Below, one piece after another: positions 15,128-23,511 of a stretch of DNA of 39,213 bases. The notes beneath the pieces were generated by a model. The model was given only the letters and a program-made list of their open reading frames with translations, was not told where the DNA came from and ran no database searches. Within the stretch, counting starts at the first letter, position 1. The number at the start of each line of letters is the position of its first letter. Made by a program: the position numbers and the translations under genes. Source of the DNA: Actinomycetota bacterium (GTDB taxonomy: Bacteria; Actinomycetota; Actinomycetes; Streptosporangiales; Streptosporangiaceae); assembly GCA_019240215.1 (NCBI GenBank), contig JAFAYQ010000031.1, positions 1 through 39,213 of the forward strand, in the 5' to 3' direction.

Positions 15128-15179
15128 AGCCGCATGGTGACCCCGCCCTCCGACATTCCGCCTCGCTCGCGTCGCCCAG

Positions 15180-15215
15180 TTGACACATGCAGGTAATTAC
15201 CTGCATATTGGGGTG
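15180..15215 (+). promoter_or_regulatory. Autoregulated promoter with a perfect 18-bp ArsR-type operator
   Basis: -35 TTGACA (15180-15185) and -10 CATATT (15204-15209) enclose the perfect palindrome TGCAGGTAATTACCTGCA (15188-15205). The -10 is 6 nt before the GTG at 15216, so the transcript is probably leaderless. An operator in the spacer would block RNA polymerase, as usual for ArsR-family autorepression. Confidence 0.75.
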
Positions 15216-16061
15216 GTGACCGAGCGAGCGGACCACGACGCGGTGTTCCGGGCGCTGGCGGATCCGACCCGCCGGGCGCTGCTGGACCGGTTGCGCGAGC
15301 GCAACGGGCAGACCCTGACCGAGTTGTGCGAGCCGGTCAACATGGCGCGGCAGTCGGCCACCCAGCACCTGGGCGTGCTCGAGGCGGCCAACCTCATCAC
15401 CACCGTCCGCCGCGGGCGGGCCAAGCTGCACTACCTGAACCCGGTTCCGCTCTGGGAGATCGAGCGCCGGTGGATCGGGCGATTCGAGCGCCCGCGGCTG
15501 GCCGCCCTGGGTGCGATCAAGGACCAGGCCGAGCATCAGGAGGAGACCGTGACCCCAGAAAAAGTCACTGCCGATCGGCCCGACTACGTGTACGTCACCT
15601 ACATCGAGAGCTCACCCGAGCGGGTCTGGCAGGCGCTGACTGACGCCGACCTGACCGCCCGGTACTGGGGGCACAGCAACCAGTCCGACTGGCAGCCCGG
15701 CTCCACCTGGCAGCACGTCCGCGTCGACGGCTCCGGCATCGCCGACGTGGTCGGCACGGTCATCGAGTCCATCCCGCCCAAACGGCTGACGCTGACGTTC
15801 GACGCCCCGGGGGAGCCGCCCGCGGGCGGCCCTTCGGTGGTGACCTTCGACATCGAGCCGTACCAGGACATCGTCCGGCTGACGGTCACCCACGACAACC
15901 TGGCCGGCCAGGATGCACTGGACGCGATCTCGGCGGGCTGGCCCGCGGTGTTCGCCAACCTCAAGTCCCTGCTCGAGACCGGCCACGTCCTCCCCACCGC
16001 CCCCTGGGAGATGCACGCCGGCCTCAGGGCCGAGCAGATGTCCCGCAACGACCCGGCCTGA
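15216..16061 (+). CDS. ArsR-family repressor fused to a SRPBCC (AHSA1-like) ligand-binding domain
   Basis: A 281-residue fusion. Residues about 1-95 are an ArsR winged helix (DHDAVFRALADPTRRALLDRLRERNGQTLTELCEPVNMARQSATQHLGVLEAANLI). Residues about 125-260 are an AHSA1/START-like domain (YVYVTYIESSPERVWQALTDADLTARYWG, then the typical late GWPAVFANLKSLLETG). No Cys-rich metal site of ArsR/SmtB type is visible, so the hydrophobic SRPBCC cavity is the more likely sensor for a small apolar ligand. GTG 15216 is chosen because upstream codons overlap promoter and operator; GTG 15213 is possible. No target transporter or enzyme is adjacent on this strand, so it may regulate only itself, the divergent ThiF gene, or distant genes. 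Confidence 0.88.
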   Translation: MTERADHDAVFRALADPTRRALLDRLRERNGQTLTELCEPVNMARQSATQHLGVLEAANLITTVRRGRAKLHYLNPVPLWEIERRWIGRFERPRLAALGAIKDQAEHQEETVTPEKVTADRPDYVYVTYIESSPERVWQALTDADLTARYWGHSNQSDWQPGSTWQHVRVDGSGIADVVGTVIESIPPKRLTLTFDAPGEPPAGGPSVVTFDIEPYQDIVRLTVTHDNLAGQDALDAISAGWPAVFANLKSLLETGHVLPTAPWEMHAGLRAEQMSRNDPA

Positions 16062-16080
16062 CGGAGGGGGTTGGGGTTTT

Positions 16081-16105
16081 GTGCCTCCGGCGGGGGCACT
16101 TCCGG
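16081..16105. repeat. Dispersed hairpin repeat A, copy 1
   Basis: GTGCCTCCGGCGGGGGCAC plus CTTCCGG, self-complementary in the GTGCC...GGCAC arms. 23 of 25 bases recur at 34336-34360. It lies 19 bp after the ArsR-SRPBCC stop and may serve as a terminator. Confidence 0.7.
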
Positions 16106-16341
16106 CTCCGGGATGGGAGAAAGACCCTTTTCGGCCTGGCCCTCCCGCCCTCGCCCGCCGCTCAGCCGAGCAGACCGGCCTGGTCGCGTCAAGCCGCAAA
16201 GGGCGCGGCTTGACCCGCCTGCGCCCGGCCTGCTGAGCACGGCTGTCGGGACGACGGCGACGGGATGAGCCAGACCGGGGACGGGTGTGCACTTGGCGTG
16301 CCTCACCCGCCACCCTGGTCACACCCATCCCGGCCCCGGTT

Positions 16342-16387
16342 TCACTGGAGCAAAGTCGGTGATTATCGCCGGTTTCGCTCCAGTGAG
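16342..16387. repeat. Dispersed palindromic repeat B, copy 1
   Basis: Outer arms CACTGGAGCAAA (16343-16354) and TTTCGCTCCAGTG (16373-16385) pair with one bulge; an inner GGTGAT/ATCGCC stem completes a long hairpin. A second copy in inverse orientation lies at 34485-34528. The surrounding 16106-16750 holds short ORFs without protein character. Confidence 0.8.
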
Positions 16388-16755
16388 ACTGAGGGTGTTA
16401 GCGGTGTGGCAGATGGGGCTGGTGGGGCAGTACGGCCGGACGCCGGCCCAGCCAACTCCGCCCTCCGGGCAACTCTCGCCTCGCAAGCAACTCCCGCCCC
16501 TCGAGTCACATGCGCCTCGCGAGTCCAGCCCATCCAGCAGCCGAGTCACACGGGCAACGAGGCCGCGGGGACTGCGCGCATGGAAGAACCCGGATGCGCG
16601 GGCGGTCTGAACCGGGACCGCAAGATCGCCTCGTGAAAGTGCCCGCCCCCCTTCCCCTGAGGACGGCCACGTCCGTGCCGAGTGACCAGGTGCCCGCGCA
16701 TCCGGGAACTTGCTGGCGACACTAGGAACCAGCGCCCGGACGCGTCAACACAGCC

Positions 16756-16896
16756 TGTGGATAACCCTGTGGAGGACGTGGGGAGAGACCGGCGTGTTGC
16801 TGGGGAAATCCGTCTCGCGAGCCTGTGGATTTCTCTCCGTGCAATTGTCGGCGACCGCTCTCAACTGGCCGAACGTCCTCCACCGGGTGTGGAGAA
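16756..16896. other. Cluster of four DnaA-box-like nonamers in a convergent gap
   Basis: TGTGGATAA (16756-16764, the complement of TTATCCACA), TGTGGAGGA (16768-16776), TGTGGATTT (16824-16832) and TGTGGAGAA (16888-16896), all in the same orientation within 141 bp. The first is an exact DnaA box; the others deviate at the last two or three positions. The gap lies between converging genes, so promoter function is unlikely. Titration or modulation of DnaA is a possibility only. Confidence 0.4.
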
Positions 16897-16925
16897 AAGA
16901 TTTCCCGGCCGTTCACGGAAGTGGA

Positions 16926-18404
16926 TCAGCTGGTCGGCTCCCCGGGCTCCCCAGGCCCCTCCGGGCCCTCGGAATCAGGCTGGCCCGGCTCATCCTCCGC
17001 GCCACCCGACGGCTCCTCGGTCAGCTTGTCCAGCTCGCTGACGTCGAAGTCGGGGCGGCCGCGGACGAAGCCCTCCGGGTCGTCCAGGTCCTCGGCGGTC
17101 GGCAGCAGGTCCGGGTGGGCCCAGACCGCGTCCCGGCCCTCGATCTCGCGGGCCTCGGTCAGGCCCTGCCAGATCGTGGCCGCCTCCCGCAGCCGCCGCG
17201 GCCGCAGCTCCAGGCCGACCAGGGTGGCCATCGTGCGCTCGGCCGGCCCGCCGGTCGCCCGGCGGCGGCGGATCGCCTCGGCCAGCGCGCTGGCGTGCGG
17301 CAGCCGGTCCTTGGCGGCCGCGTCGACCACGGTCGAGACCCAGCCTTCGACCAGCGCCAGCGCCGTCTCCAGGCGGGCCAGCGCGATCTTCTGGGCCTCG
17401 GTGTTCTCCGGCCGGAACAGCTCGCCACCGGCCAGCGCGTCCCGCAGCGCCTCGGGGTTGCTCATGTCGATCTGCGGCATCGCTTCTTCCAGCCGCGACA
17501 GGTCGACGGTCATGCCCCGGGCGTAGGCCTCGACCGCGCCGAACAGGTGCGCGGTCAGCCACGGCACGTGCGCGAACAGCCGGTGGTGGGCGGCCTCCCG
17601 CAGCGCCAGGTACAGCCGCACCTCACCGGCCTCGAGGCCGAGACCTTCGCCGAACGCGGCCACGCCGGGCGGCAGCAGCGCCGCGGTGCCCTTGGGCCCC
17701 AGCGGCAGCCCGATGTCGAACGACCCGGTGACCTCGCCGGCCAGCTCGGCCACGGCCGCGCCGACCTGGCCGCCGATCATCGCCCCGCCGACCTGCTTCA
17801 TCATCGCGCCGAGGCCGCCGAAGCCGCCGAGCCCGCCGCCGAACGCCCCGAACGCCTGCTTGAGCTCCTCGGGCGCGCCCTCGAGCTGCTCCGGGTCGAC
17901 CTGCATCATGTTGCTCATGCCGTCGACCACGGTCGCCGCGATCGGCTCACACAGCTTCGACCAGACCGGGAACGTCGCCTCCACCCATTCCGACCGGCTC
18001 CAGGCGGTGGCGGTCGAGATCCCGGTCGGGAAGGTGGTGGCCTCTTCCAGCCACAGGTCCGCGAGCCGGAGCGCCTCGACGACCTCCTGGCGCTGGGGGG
18101 CCAGCACGCTGGGGTCACCGGCGGCCGCCACCGCGTGCCGCGCTACGTTCTTGGCCAGGTCCCAGTTGACCGGGCCGCCCTGCCAGGACATAAGGTCGGC
18201 GAACTGGCGCAGCGCGTCCGCGAACTGCTGGGGGTCACCGAATGGGTTGGCGGCTCCGAACGGCCCACCGGGACTGGGCGGCTGGCCGGGGCCACCAGAG
18301 CCTCCGCCGGAGCCGCCGGGCGGCTGCTGGCCACCGGATCCTCCGGGGTCACCCGGCCGCCGCTCCGGGTCGGGCGGACCGAAGCCGAACGGACGATCAG
18401 TCAT
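16926..18404 (-). CDS. Zinc-dependent metalloprotease-like protein (zincin family DUF2342)
   Basis: A 492-residue protein: residues about 1-55 are a Gly/Pro-rich disordered start, followed by a helical core. The family segment LYLALREAAHHRLFAHVPWL (about residues 273-292) carries the EAAHHR-type motif at the place of the zincin helix, with GGQVGAAVAELAGEVTGSFDIGLPLGP before it. Pfam-type zincin_2 proteins are annotated as metalloproteases or F420 biosynthesis-associated; biochemical proof is scarce. The C-terminus is an acidic Glu/Pro/Gly tail. It corresponds by position to mycobacterial Rv3195 and is divergent from the epimerase with only 33 bp between starts, so the promoters must overlap. 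Confidence 0.82.
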   Translation of the reverse strand: MTDRPFGFGPPDPERRPGDPGGSGGQQPPGGSGGGSGGPGQPPSPGGPFGAANPFGDPQQFADALRQFADLMSWQGGPVNWDLAKNVARHAVAAAGDPSVLAPQRQEVVEALRLADLWLEEATTFPTGISTATAWSRSEWVEATFPVWSKLCEPIAATVVDGMSNMMQVDPEQLEGAPEELKQAFGAFGGGLGGFGGLGAMMKQVGGAMIGGQVGAAVAELAGEVTGSFDIGLPLGPKGTAALLPPGVAAFGEGLGLEAGEVRLYLALREAAHHRLFAHVPWLTAHLFGAVEAYARGMTVDLSRLEEAMPQIDMSNPEALRDALAGGELFRPENTEAQKIALARLETALALVEGWVSTVVDAAAKDRLPHASALAEAIRRRRATGGPAERTMATLVGLELRPRRLREAATIWQGLTEAREIEGRDAVWAHPDLLPTAEDLDDPEGFVRGRPDFDVSELDKLTEEPSGGAEDEPGQPDSEGPEGPGEPGEPTS

Positions 18405-18437
18405 TTAGTCCGTCCTCTCGGGCAGGATGGAAGGGTC

Positions 18438-19772
18438 ATGACGGCCACGTTATCTCGGGAGCAGTCTAATTTGAGAAACGCACCAGGCCAGGTTCGCCAA
18501 CGGCGCAGCGCGGGGCCGCCTGCCCGGCCCCCCGCGGCCGCGGCGGCGCCGGACGCGCCCGGCCCCGGCCGCGCCGTGCGCCCAGCCGGGGACGAGGCCG
18601 TCACCCCGGCTCCGCGCGGCCCGGCTGACCCGTCTGACTCCACCGGCGCACCCGCCCTTTCCGAACAAGAGATCTCCGACCAGGAGACGGCCGAGGTGGT
18701 CGAGGGCAAGTACCCGGTCGTCGCGGTCACCGGGGCCGCCCGCGGCGTGGGCCGGGCGCTGATCGCCCGGCTGGCCGAGTCCGACCGCATCCGCAAGGTG
18801 GTCGCGATCGACGACCACCGGGGCGACGTGCGGGGCGTGACCTGGCGGGTGGCCGACGTCCGCGACCCGGCCCTGGCGGGCCGGCTGACCGGGGTCGACG
18901 TGGTCGTGCACACCGACCTCGACCTCGCCCCGGACTCCGAGCACCGGGCCCGGCGCGCGTTCAACGTGCGCGGCGCCCAGACCGTGCTGACCGCGGCCGC
19001 GGCCGGCCGGGTGGGCCGGGTGGTGCTGATCACCAGCTCGATGGTCTACGGGGCCAAGGCCGACAACCCGGTCCCGCTGACCGAGACGACCCCGCTGGCG
19101 GCCGACATCGACAGCAGCGTGGCCGGCGACCTGCTGGAGATCGAGCAGCTGGCGGGCCGGTCGCCGCGCGCCCACCCCGGCCTCGAGCTGACCGTGGTCC
19201 GGCCCGCGGCCCTGGTCGGCGACGACATCGACACGATCGTGACCCGGCACTTCGAGGCGCCCCGGCTGCTGACCGTGAAGGGCTGCGAGCCCCGCTGGCA
19301 GTTCTGCCACCTCGACGACCTGGTCTCCGCCCTCGAGCTGGCGGTGGCGGGCGAGGTCACCGGCGAGTTCGCGGTCGGCTGCGACGGCTGGCTGGACCAG
19401 GAACAGGTCTACGAGCTGAGCGGGCTGCGCGGCATCGAGATGCCCGCCAGCCTGACCTTCGGCACCGCCCAGCGGCTGCACCGGATCGGGGTCACCCCGG
19501 CCCCGGCCGCCGATCTGCGCTACGTGGTCTACCCGTGGGTGGTGGACTGCGCGACGTTGCGCCAGGCGGGCTGGCGCCCCGGGTACGGCAACACCGAGGT
19601 GCTGGCGGCGCTGCTGGAGAGCCGGGGCGGCAAGCACGCGGTGGCCGGGCGGCGCATCACCCGCAAGGAGGCCGCGATCACCGCGGCCGGGGCCGCGGCC
19701 GGCGCCGGCGCGGTGGTCGGCGCGGCCGCCGTCGTCCGCATCGCCCGCCGCCGCCGCAAGGGCGGCACCTGA
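18438..19772 (+). CDS. NAD-dependent epimerase/dehydratase-like protein with disordered N-terminus and basic C-terminal helix
   Basis: A 444-residue protein. Residues about 1-90 are Pro/Ala-rich, then an extended-SDR Rossmann domain begins with VVAVTGAARGVGRALIARL (TGxxGxxG-like) and AIDDHRGDV. ITSSMVYGAK resembles the SSxxVYG active-site strand, but the canonical YxxxK is not obvious (the region after it reads SVAGDLLEIEQL), so catalysis may be lost or altered. The C-terminus has an Ala/Gly-rich hydrophobic stretch (AAITAAGAAAGAGAVVGAAAVV) followed by RIARRRRKGG, suggesting membrane attachment. The open frame extends far upstream without protein character, so ATG 18438 was taken; its GGAAGG is only 3 nt away, making the start uncertain. 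Confidence 0.75.
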   Translation: MTATLSREQSNLRNAPGQVRQRRSAGPPARPPAAAAAPDAPGPGRAVRPAGDEAVTPAPRGPADPSDSTGAPALSEQEISDQETAEVVEGKYPVVAVTGAARGVGRALIARLAESDRIRKVVAIDDHRGDVRGVTWRVADVRDPALAGRLTGVDVVVHTDLDLAPDSEHRARRAFNVRGAQTVLTAAAAGRVGRVVLITSSMVYGAKADNPVPLTETTPLAADIDSSVAGDLLEIEQLAGRSPRAHPGLELTVVRPAALVGDDIDTIVTRHFEAPRLLTVKGCEPRWQFCHLDDLVSALELAVAGEVTGEFAVGCDGWLDQEQVYELSGLRGIEMPASLTFGTAQRLHRIGVTPAPAADLRYVVYPWVVDCATLRQAGWRPGYGNTEVLAALLESRGGKHAVAGRRITRKEAAITAAGAAAGAGAVVGAAAVVRIARRRRKGGT

Positions 19773-19794
19773 GAGCCCCTGTAGGATCGGACCG

Positions 19795-20217
19795 GTGAGC
19801 GCAGTCCGGCTGATCGCCATTCGCGACACCCCGTTGTCGATCGACGAGGTCCACCGGGCCGTCATGGCCGACGAGGCGGGCGGGATCGCGCTGTTCGCCG
19901 GGGCGGTGCGCGACCACGACCACGGCGAGTCGGTCCGCGGCCTGTCCTATCAGGCCCACCCCGCGGCCGAGGCCGAGCTGCGCCGGGTGGCCGAGGAGGT
20001 CGCCGGGAAGTACCCCGCGATCGCCATCGCTGCCGTGCACCGGGTCGGCGACCTCGCCGTCGGTGACCTGGCGGTGGTGGTGGCGGTGTCGTGCGCCCAC
20101 CGCGGCGACGCCTTCGAGGCCTGCCGGATGCTGATCGACGAGCTCAAGTCGACCGTGCCGATCTGGAAGCACCAGCGCTTCGAGGACGGTTCCAGCGAAT
20201 GGGTCGGTTGCGCGTAG
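19795..20217 (+). CDS. moaE: Molybdopterin synthase catalytic (large) subunit MoaE
   Basis: A 140-residue MoaE. With thiocarboxylated MoaD it converts cyclic pyranopterin monophosphate to molybdopterin. Signature segments are GGIALFAGAVRDHDHGESVRGLSYQAHP, AAVHRVGDLAVGD, VVVAVSCAHRGDAFEACR and the active-site KSTVPIWKHQRFEDGSSEWVG. No moaD or other moa gene is in the window, so the partner is elsewhere. TAGGAT (19782-19787) sits 7 nt before the GTG, so the transcript is probably leaderless. Confidence 0.95.
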   Translation: MSAVRLIAIRDTPLSIDEVHRAVMADEAGGIALFAGAVRDHDHGESVRGLSYQAHPAAEAELRRVAEEVAGKYPAIAIAAVHRVGDLAVGDLAVVVAVSCAHRGDAFEACRMLIDELKSTVPIWKHQRFEDGSSEWVGCA

Positions 20218-20227
20218 TCTTCCGGTC

Positions 20228-21274
20228 ATGCCCCGACCGGCCACGTCACGACGCTCGCTGACGCTCTACATCGCGGCCATCGCGGTGGTGCTCGGCGTCC
20301 TGGTCGCCGAACGGCTGCCCGTGCCCTACGTCATCCTCGGCCCCGGGCCCACGCTCAACACGCTGGGCACCGACCAGTCCGGGAAGCCGCTGATCACCGT
20401 GTCCGGCCATCAGACCTACCCAACCACCGGCCACCTCAACATGGTCTCGATCACCTACTCCGGTGGCCCGGGGCACCAGTTCAACGTGTTCACCGCGCTG
20501 CGGGCCTGGCTCGACCCGGACGAGGCGGTCGTGCCGCAGAGCGAGATCTTCGCCCCCGGCCAGTCCCAGCAGCAGGTCAGCCAGCAGGACCAGGTGCAGA
20601 TGACCAGCTCCCAGCAGAGCGCCACCGCGGCCGCGCTGACCCAGCTGCACATCGCCTACCAGACCGTGGCCGGCGTGGTCAGCGTCAAGCAGGGACTGCC
20701 CGCCTACGGCAAGCTCAAGGCCGGTGACCTGATCACCGCGATCGACGGCCGGGCGGTGACCGGCACCACCGAGCTGACCACGCTGATCAAGGCGGACGCG
20801 GCCAAGCCGCTCGCGCTCACGATCAGCCGCGGTGGTAAGACCCAGCACCTGCAGGTGACCGCCGCCCAGGTCGGCGGGCGCCCCATCCTCGGCGTCGTGG
20901 TCCAGGACCAGTATCAGTTCCCGTTCCAGGTCACGATCCAGATCGGCCAGATCGGCGGCCCCAGCGCGGGCATGATGTTCGCGCTCGGGATCATCAACAA
21001 GATCAGCCACATGAACCTCACCAACGGCAAGTTCATCGCCGGCACCGGCGAGATCTCCGCCAACGGCCAGGTGGCGCCCATCGGCGGCATCCAGCAGAAG
21101 ATGATCGCCGCCCGCGACGCGGGCGCCACCGTGTTCCTGGCCCCGGCCGGCAACTGCTCGGACACGACCGGCGCGGTCCCCAAGGGGCTGCGGGTGGTCA
21201 AGGTCAGCACGCTGTCGGGGGCGATCTCGGCCCTGCAGAACATCAAGGCCGGCCAGCCCGTCCCGTCCTGCTGA
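20228..21274 (+). CDS. YlbL-like membrane PDZ/Lon-domain serine protease
   Basis: A 348-residue protein with an N-terminal membrane helix (residues about 10-30, LTLYIAAIAVVLGVLVAERL), a PDZ domain (about 145-215, GLPAYGKLKAGDLITAIDGRAVTG) and a Lon-type protease domain with the catalytic Ser in GGPSAGMMFALGI and Lys in GGIQQKMIAARDAG. It should act outside the membrane on envelope proteins. It corresponds to mycobacterial Rv3194c. TAGTCT (20215-20220) lies 7 nt before the ATG, inside the end of moaE. A hairpin at 21302-21332 follows. Confidence 0.92.
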   Translation: MPRPATSRRSLTLYIAAIAVVLGVLVAERLPVPYVILGPGPTLNTLGTDQSGKPLITVSGHQTYPTTGHLNMVSITYSGGPGHQFNVFTALRAWLDPDEAVVPQSEIFAPGQSQQQVSQQDQVQMTSSQQSATAAALTQLHIAYQTVAGVVSVKQGLPAYGKLKAGDLITAIDGRAVTGTTELTTLIKADAAKPLALTISRGGKTQHLQVTAAQVGGRPILGVVVQDQYQFPFQVTIQIGQIGGPSAGMMFALGIINKISHMNLTNGKFIAGTGEISANGQVAPIGGIQQKMIAARDAGATVFLAPAGNCSDTTGAVPKGLRVVKVSTLSGAISALQNIKAGQPVPSC

Positions 21275-21301
21275 GCCCGCTCCGAGGAGCCCCCGGCCCC
21301 C

Positions 21302-21332
21302 GGCCGATATGACGGAAAAGTCACTATCGGCC
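21302..21332 (+). terminator. Hairpin after the PDZ-Lon gene
   Basis: GGCCGATA (21302-21309) pairs with TATCGGCC (21325-21332), extended by TGAC/GTCA with one bulged C; loop GGAAAA. It is 28 bp beyond the stop and has no T run. Confidence 0.65.
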
Positions 21333-21397
21333 CGGCTACCCGGGCGGCCGGCCCGACCTGGCCACCCGGCCGTGGCCCAGGCCATAGTCTGGCCCCC

Positions 21398-22171
21398 ATG
21401 AACGTTTCCGACGCGATCGCCTTCGCCGGCCACCAGGTGCATATATGTCGCTATCGGGAGGGCGGCACGCTGCTGCGCTGGCTCGGCCCGGACCTGAGCG
21501 GCCTGCGGGTGCTGGACGTGGCGGGCGGCGACGGCTACTGGGCCGGGCAGGCCCGGCGGCGCGGCGCCCGCGCGGTGAACATCGACATCGCCGGCCAGAA
21601 GCTGGTGCGGGGCCAGCAGCTCGCCAACGCCCCCGCCCAGGTGCTCGGGGACGCGCTGCACCTGCCGTTCCCGGACGGGTCGTTCGACCGGGTGCTCTCG
21701 ATCTGCGCGATCGAGCACTTCGACGACGGGCCCCAGGCCCTCAGCGAGATCGCCCGGGTGCTGGCCCCCGGCGGCGAGCTGGTCATGTCGGCCGACACGC
21801 TGAGCCGCAAGTCGCGCTGGCCGTCCCTGTTCGAGGCGCACAGCCAGCGCTACCACGTCAAGCGCACCTACACCCACGGGCAGCTCACCGAGCTGCTGGG
21901 CGAGCGTGGCCTGGACGTCCAGGAGTACTCCTACCAGTTCCGTTCGGACTGGTCAGAGCGGCTCTACCTGACCCTGTCGGCGCACGGCGGCAAGGTCGGC
22001 TTCAACGCCGCCGCCCCGCTCGTCCCGCTGGTGGCCGCCTCCGACCGGCTGACCCAGCGCGACCAGGGCGCGATCGTGTTGATCCGGGCCCGCCGCCGCC
22101 CGGACGCCACGCCGGAGATCGCGCAGGAGACCGCCAGCCAGGAGCCTGCGACTCACGCCGCCTCGACGTGA
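21398..22171 (+). CDS. Class I SAM-dependent methyltransferase (Methyltransf_11 type)
   Basis: A 257-residue protein with motif I RVLDVAGGDGYWAGQARRRGARAVNIDIA, motif II VLGDALHLPFPDGSFDRVLSICAIEHFDD and motif III IARVLAPGGELVMSAD. The C-terminal half, with HSQRYHVKRTYTHGQLTELLGERG, resembles methyltransferases that act on sugars or lipids in glycan clusters, and the glycosyltransferase and sugar-nucleotide genes downstream agree; the substrate is inferred only. TAGTCT (21385-21390) is 7 nt before ATG 21398, a leaderless pattern identical to that of the previous gene. Confidence 0.88.
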   Translation: MNVSDAIAFAGHQVHICRYREGGTLLRWLGPDLSGLRVLDVAGGDGYWAGQARRRGARAVNIDIAGQKLVRGQQLANAPAQVLGDALHLPFPDGSFDRVLSICAIEHFDDGPQALSEIARVLAPGGELVMSADTLSRKSRWPSLFEAHSQRYHVKRTYTHGQLTELLGERGLDVQEYSYQFRSDWSERLYLTLSAHGGKVGFNAAAPLVPLVAASDRLTQRDQGAIVLIRARRRPDATPEIAQETASQEPATHAAST

Positions 22172-22295
22172 GCGTCTGCGCCCCGGAAGGCGTAGGCTTC
22201 GGTGCTGACGGGACTTCCACAGCGTTGCTGACCTCCCGAACTGTGCATACGGCACCAAGTTGTCAGTAGACGGGTGGAGAGGAGCGGAGACGGTC

Positions 22296-23447
22296 GTGGC
22301 GCCTCGTGTGCTTGTTGACGCGACTGAGGTACCGGCGGACCGCGGCGCGCTCGGCCGCTACGTCGACGGACTGCTCACCGCCCTCGGCGCGGCCCACACC
22401 GATCTGGCCATCGCCTGCCAGCGCGCCGACGAGGAACGGTACCGGCGGCTCATCACCGACGCAGAGGTCGTGACCGCCCCGCCGACCATCACCCACCGGG
22501 CCGCCCGGCTGGCCTGGGAGCAGTCCGGCCTGCCGGTGCTGGCCCAGCAGGTCAGCGCCGACGTCCTGCACGCGCCGCACTACTCGATGCCGCTGCGCCC
22601 GGGCCGCCCGACCGTGGTCACCATCCACGACCTCACGTTCTTCACCGAGCCGGAGCTGCACAGCCCGGTGTCGTCGGTGTTCTACAAGTCGGCCATCCGC
22701 ACCGCCGTCCGCCGGGCCGCCCGGCTGATCGTGCCGTCCAAGGCGACCCGGGACGAGCTGGTCCGGGTGCTGGGGGCCGACCCGACCCGGATCGACGTGG
22801 CCTACCACGGCGTCGATCACACGCTGTTCCACCGGCCCGACCCCGAGCAGGTCACCCAGGTGTCGGACCGGCTCGGCCTGCACGGCAAGCCCTACGTCGC
22901 CTTCCTGGGCGCGCTCGACCCCCGCAAGAACGTGGCCGCCCTGATCAAGGGCTGGGCCGGGGCGGTCGCCGACCTCGACGAGCCGCCCGCGCTGGTGCTG
23001 GCGGGCGGCGGCGGCTGGAGCGACGAGGTGGACGCGGCGGTGGCCTCCGTCCCCTCCCACCTGCGCCTGGTCCGGCCCGGCTACCTGCCGTTCTCGATGC
23101 TGCCGGGGTTCCTGGGCGGCTCGCTGGTGTACGCCTACCCGAGCCGCGGCGAGGGCTTCGGCCTGCCGGTGCTGGAGGCGATGGCCTGCGGGGCGCCGGT
23201 GCTGACCACCCACTGCACCTCGCTGCCCGAGGTCGGCGGGGACGCGGTCGCCTACACCGAGCCCGACGCCGGCCACATCGAGACCGCGCTGCGGGGCATG
23301 CTGGACGACCCGGCCGGCCGCGAGGCGCTGGCGCTGGCCGGTTACGCCCGCGCCCAGGAGTTCACCTGGGCCGCGTCGGCCGAGGCCCACCTGGCCTGTT
23401 ACCGCCGGGCCGCCGAGGCCAGCGCCGCCCAGCAGAGCGCCGTGTAA
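22296..23447 (+). CDS. GT4-family glycosyltransferase
   Basis: A 383-residue retaining GT-B glycosyltransferase. The acceptor domain starts RVLVDATEVPADRGALGRYVDGLLTAL. The donor domain has YVAFLGALDPRKNVAALIKGW, VLAGGGGW and the E-x7-E signature SRGEGFGLPVLEAMACGAPVLTT. It likely transfers a sugar from a nucleotide donor; GDP-mannose is plausible because a sugar-nucleotide pyrophosphorylase gene follows and manB/PGI-PMI genes are near. GTG 22296 is preferred because GGAG lies 6 nt before it; the frame is open to TTG 22260. Confidence 0.9.
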   Translation: MAPRVLVDATEVPADRGALGRYVDGLLTALGAAHTDLAIACQRADEERYRRLITDAEVVTAPPTITHRAARLAWEQSGLPVLAQQVSADVLHAPHYSMPLRPGRPTVVTIHDLTFFTEPELHSPVSSVFYKSAIRTAVRRAARLIVPSKATRDELVRVLGADPTRIDVAYHGVDHTLFHRPDPEQVTQVSDRLGLHGKPYVAFLGALDPRKNVAALIKGWAGAVADLDEPPALVLAGGGGWSDEVDAAVASVPSHLRLVRPGYLPFSMLPGFLGGSLVYAYPSRGEGFGLPVLEAMACGAPVLTTHCTSLPEVGGDAVAYTEPDAGHIETALRGMLDDPAGREALALAGYARAQEFTWAASAEAHLACYRRAAEASAAQQSAV

Positions 23448-23511
23448 CCGCCGCCGGCTGACGGGGCCGGACGGCGTACCGACCACTGACCACCGTGAGG
23501 GCGACCCACCT

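Noticed and set aside
16265..16636. Short ORFs in the gap after the ArsR-SRPBCC gene
   Set aside because: They cross repeat B and low-complexity tracts, and no frame keeps protein-like composition.
16710..18437. Long open frame (1020 codons in total) leading into the epimerase-like gene
   Set aside because: It runs antisense through the DUF2342 metalloprotease gene, whose protein has clear family features; the upstream part has shadow composition.
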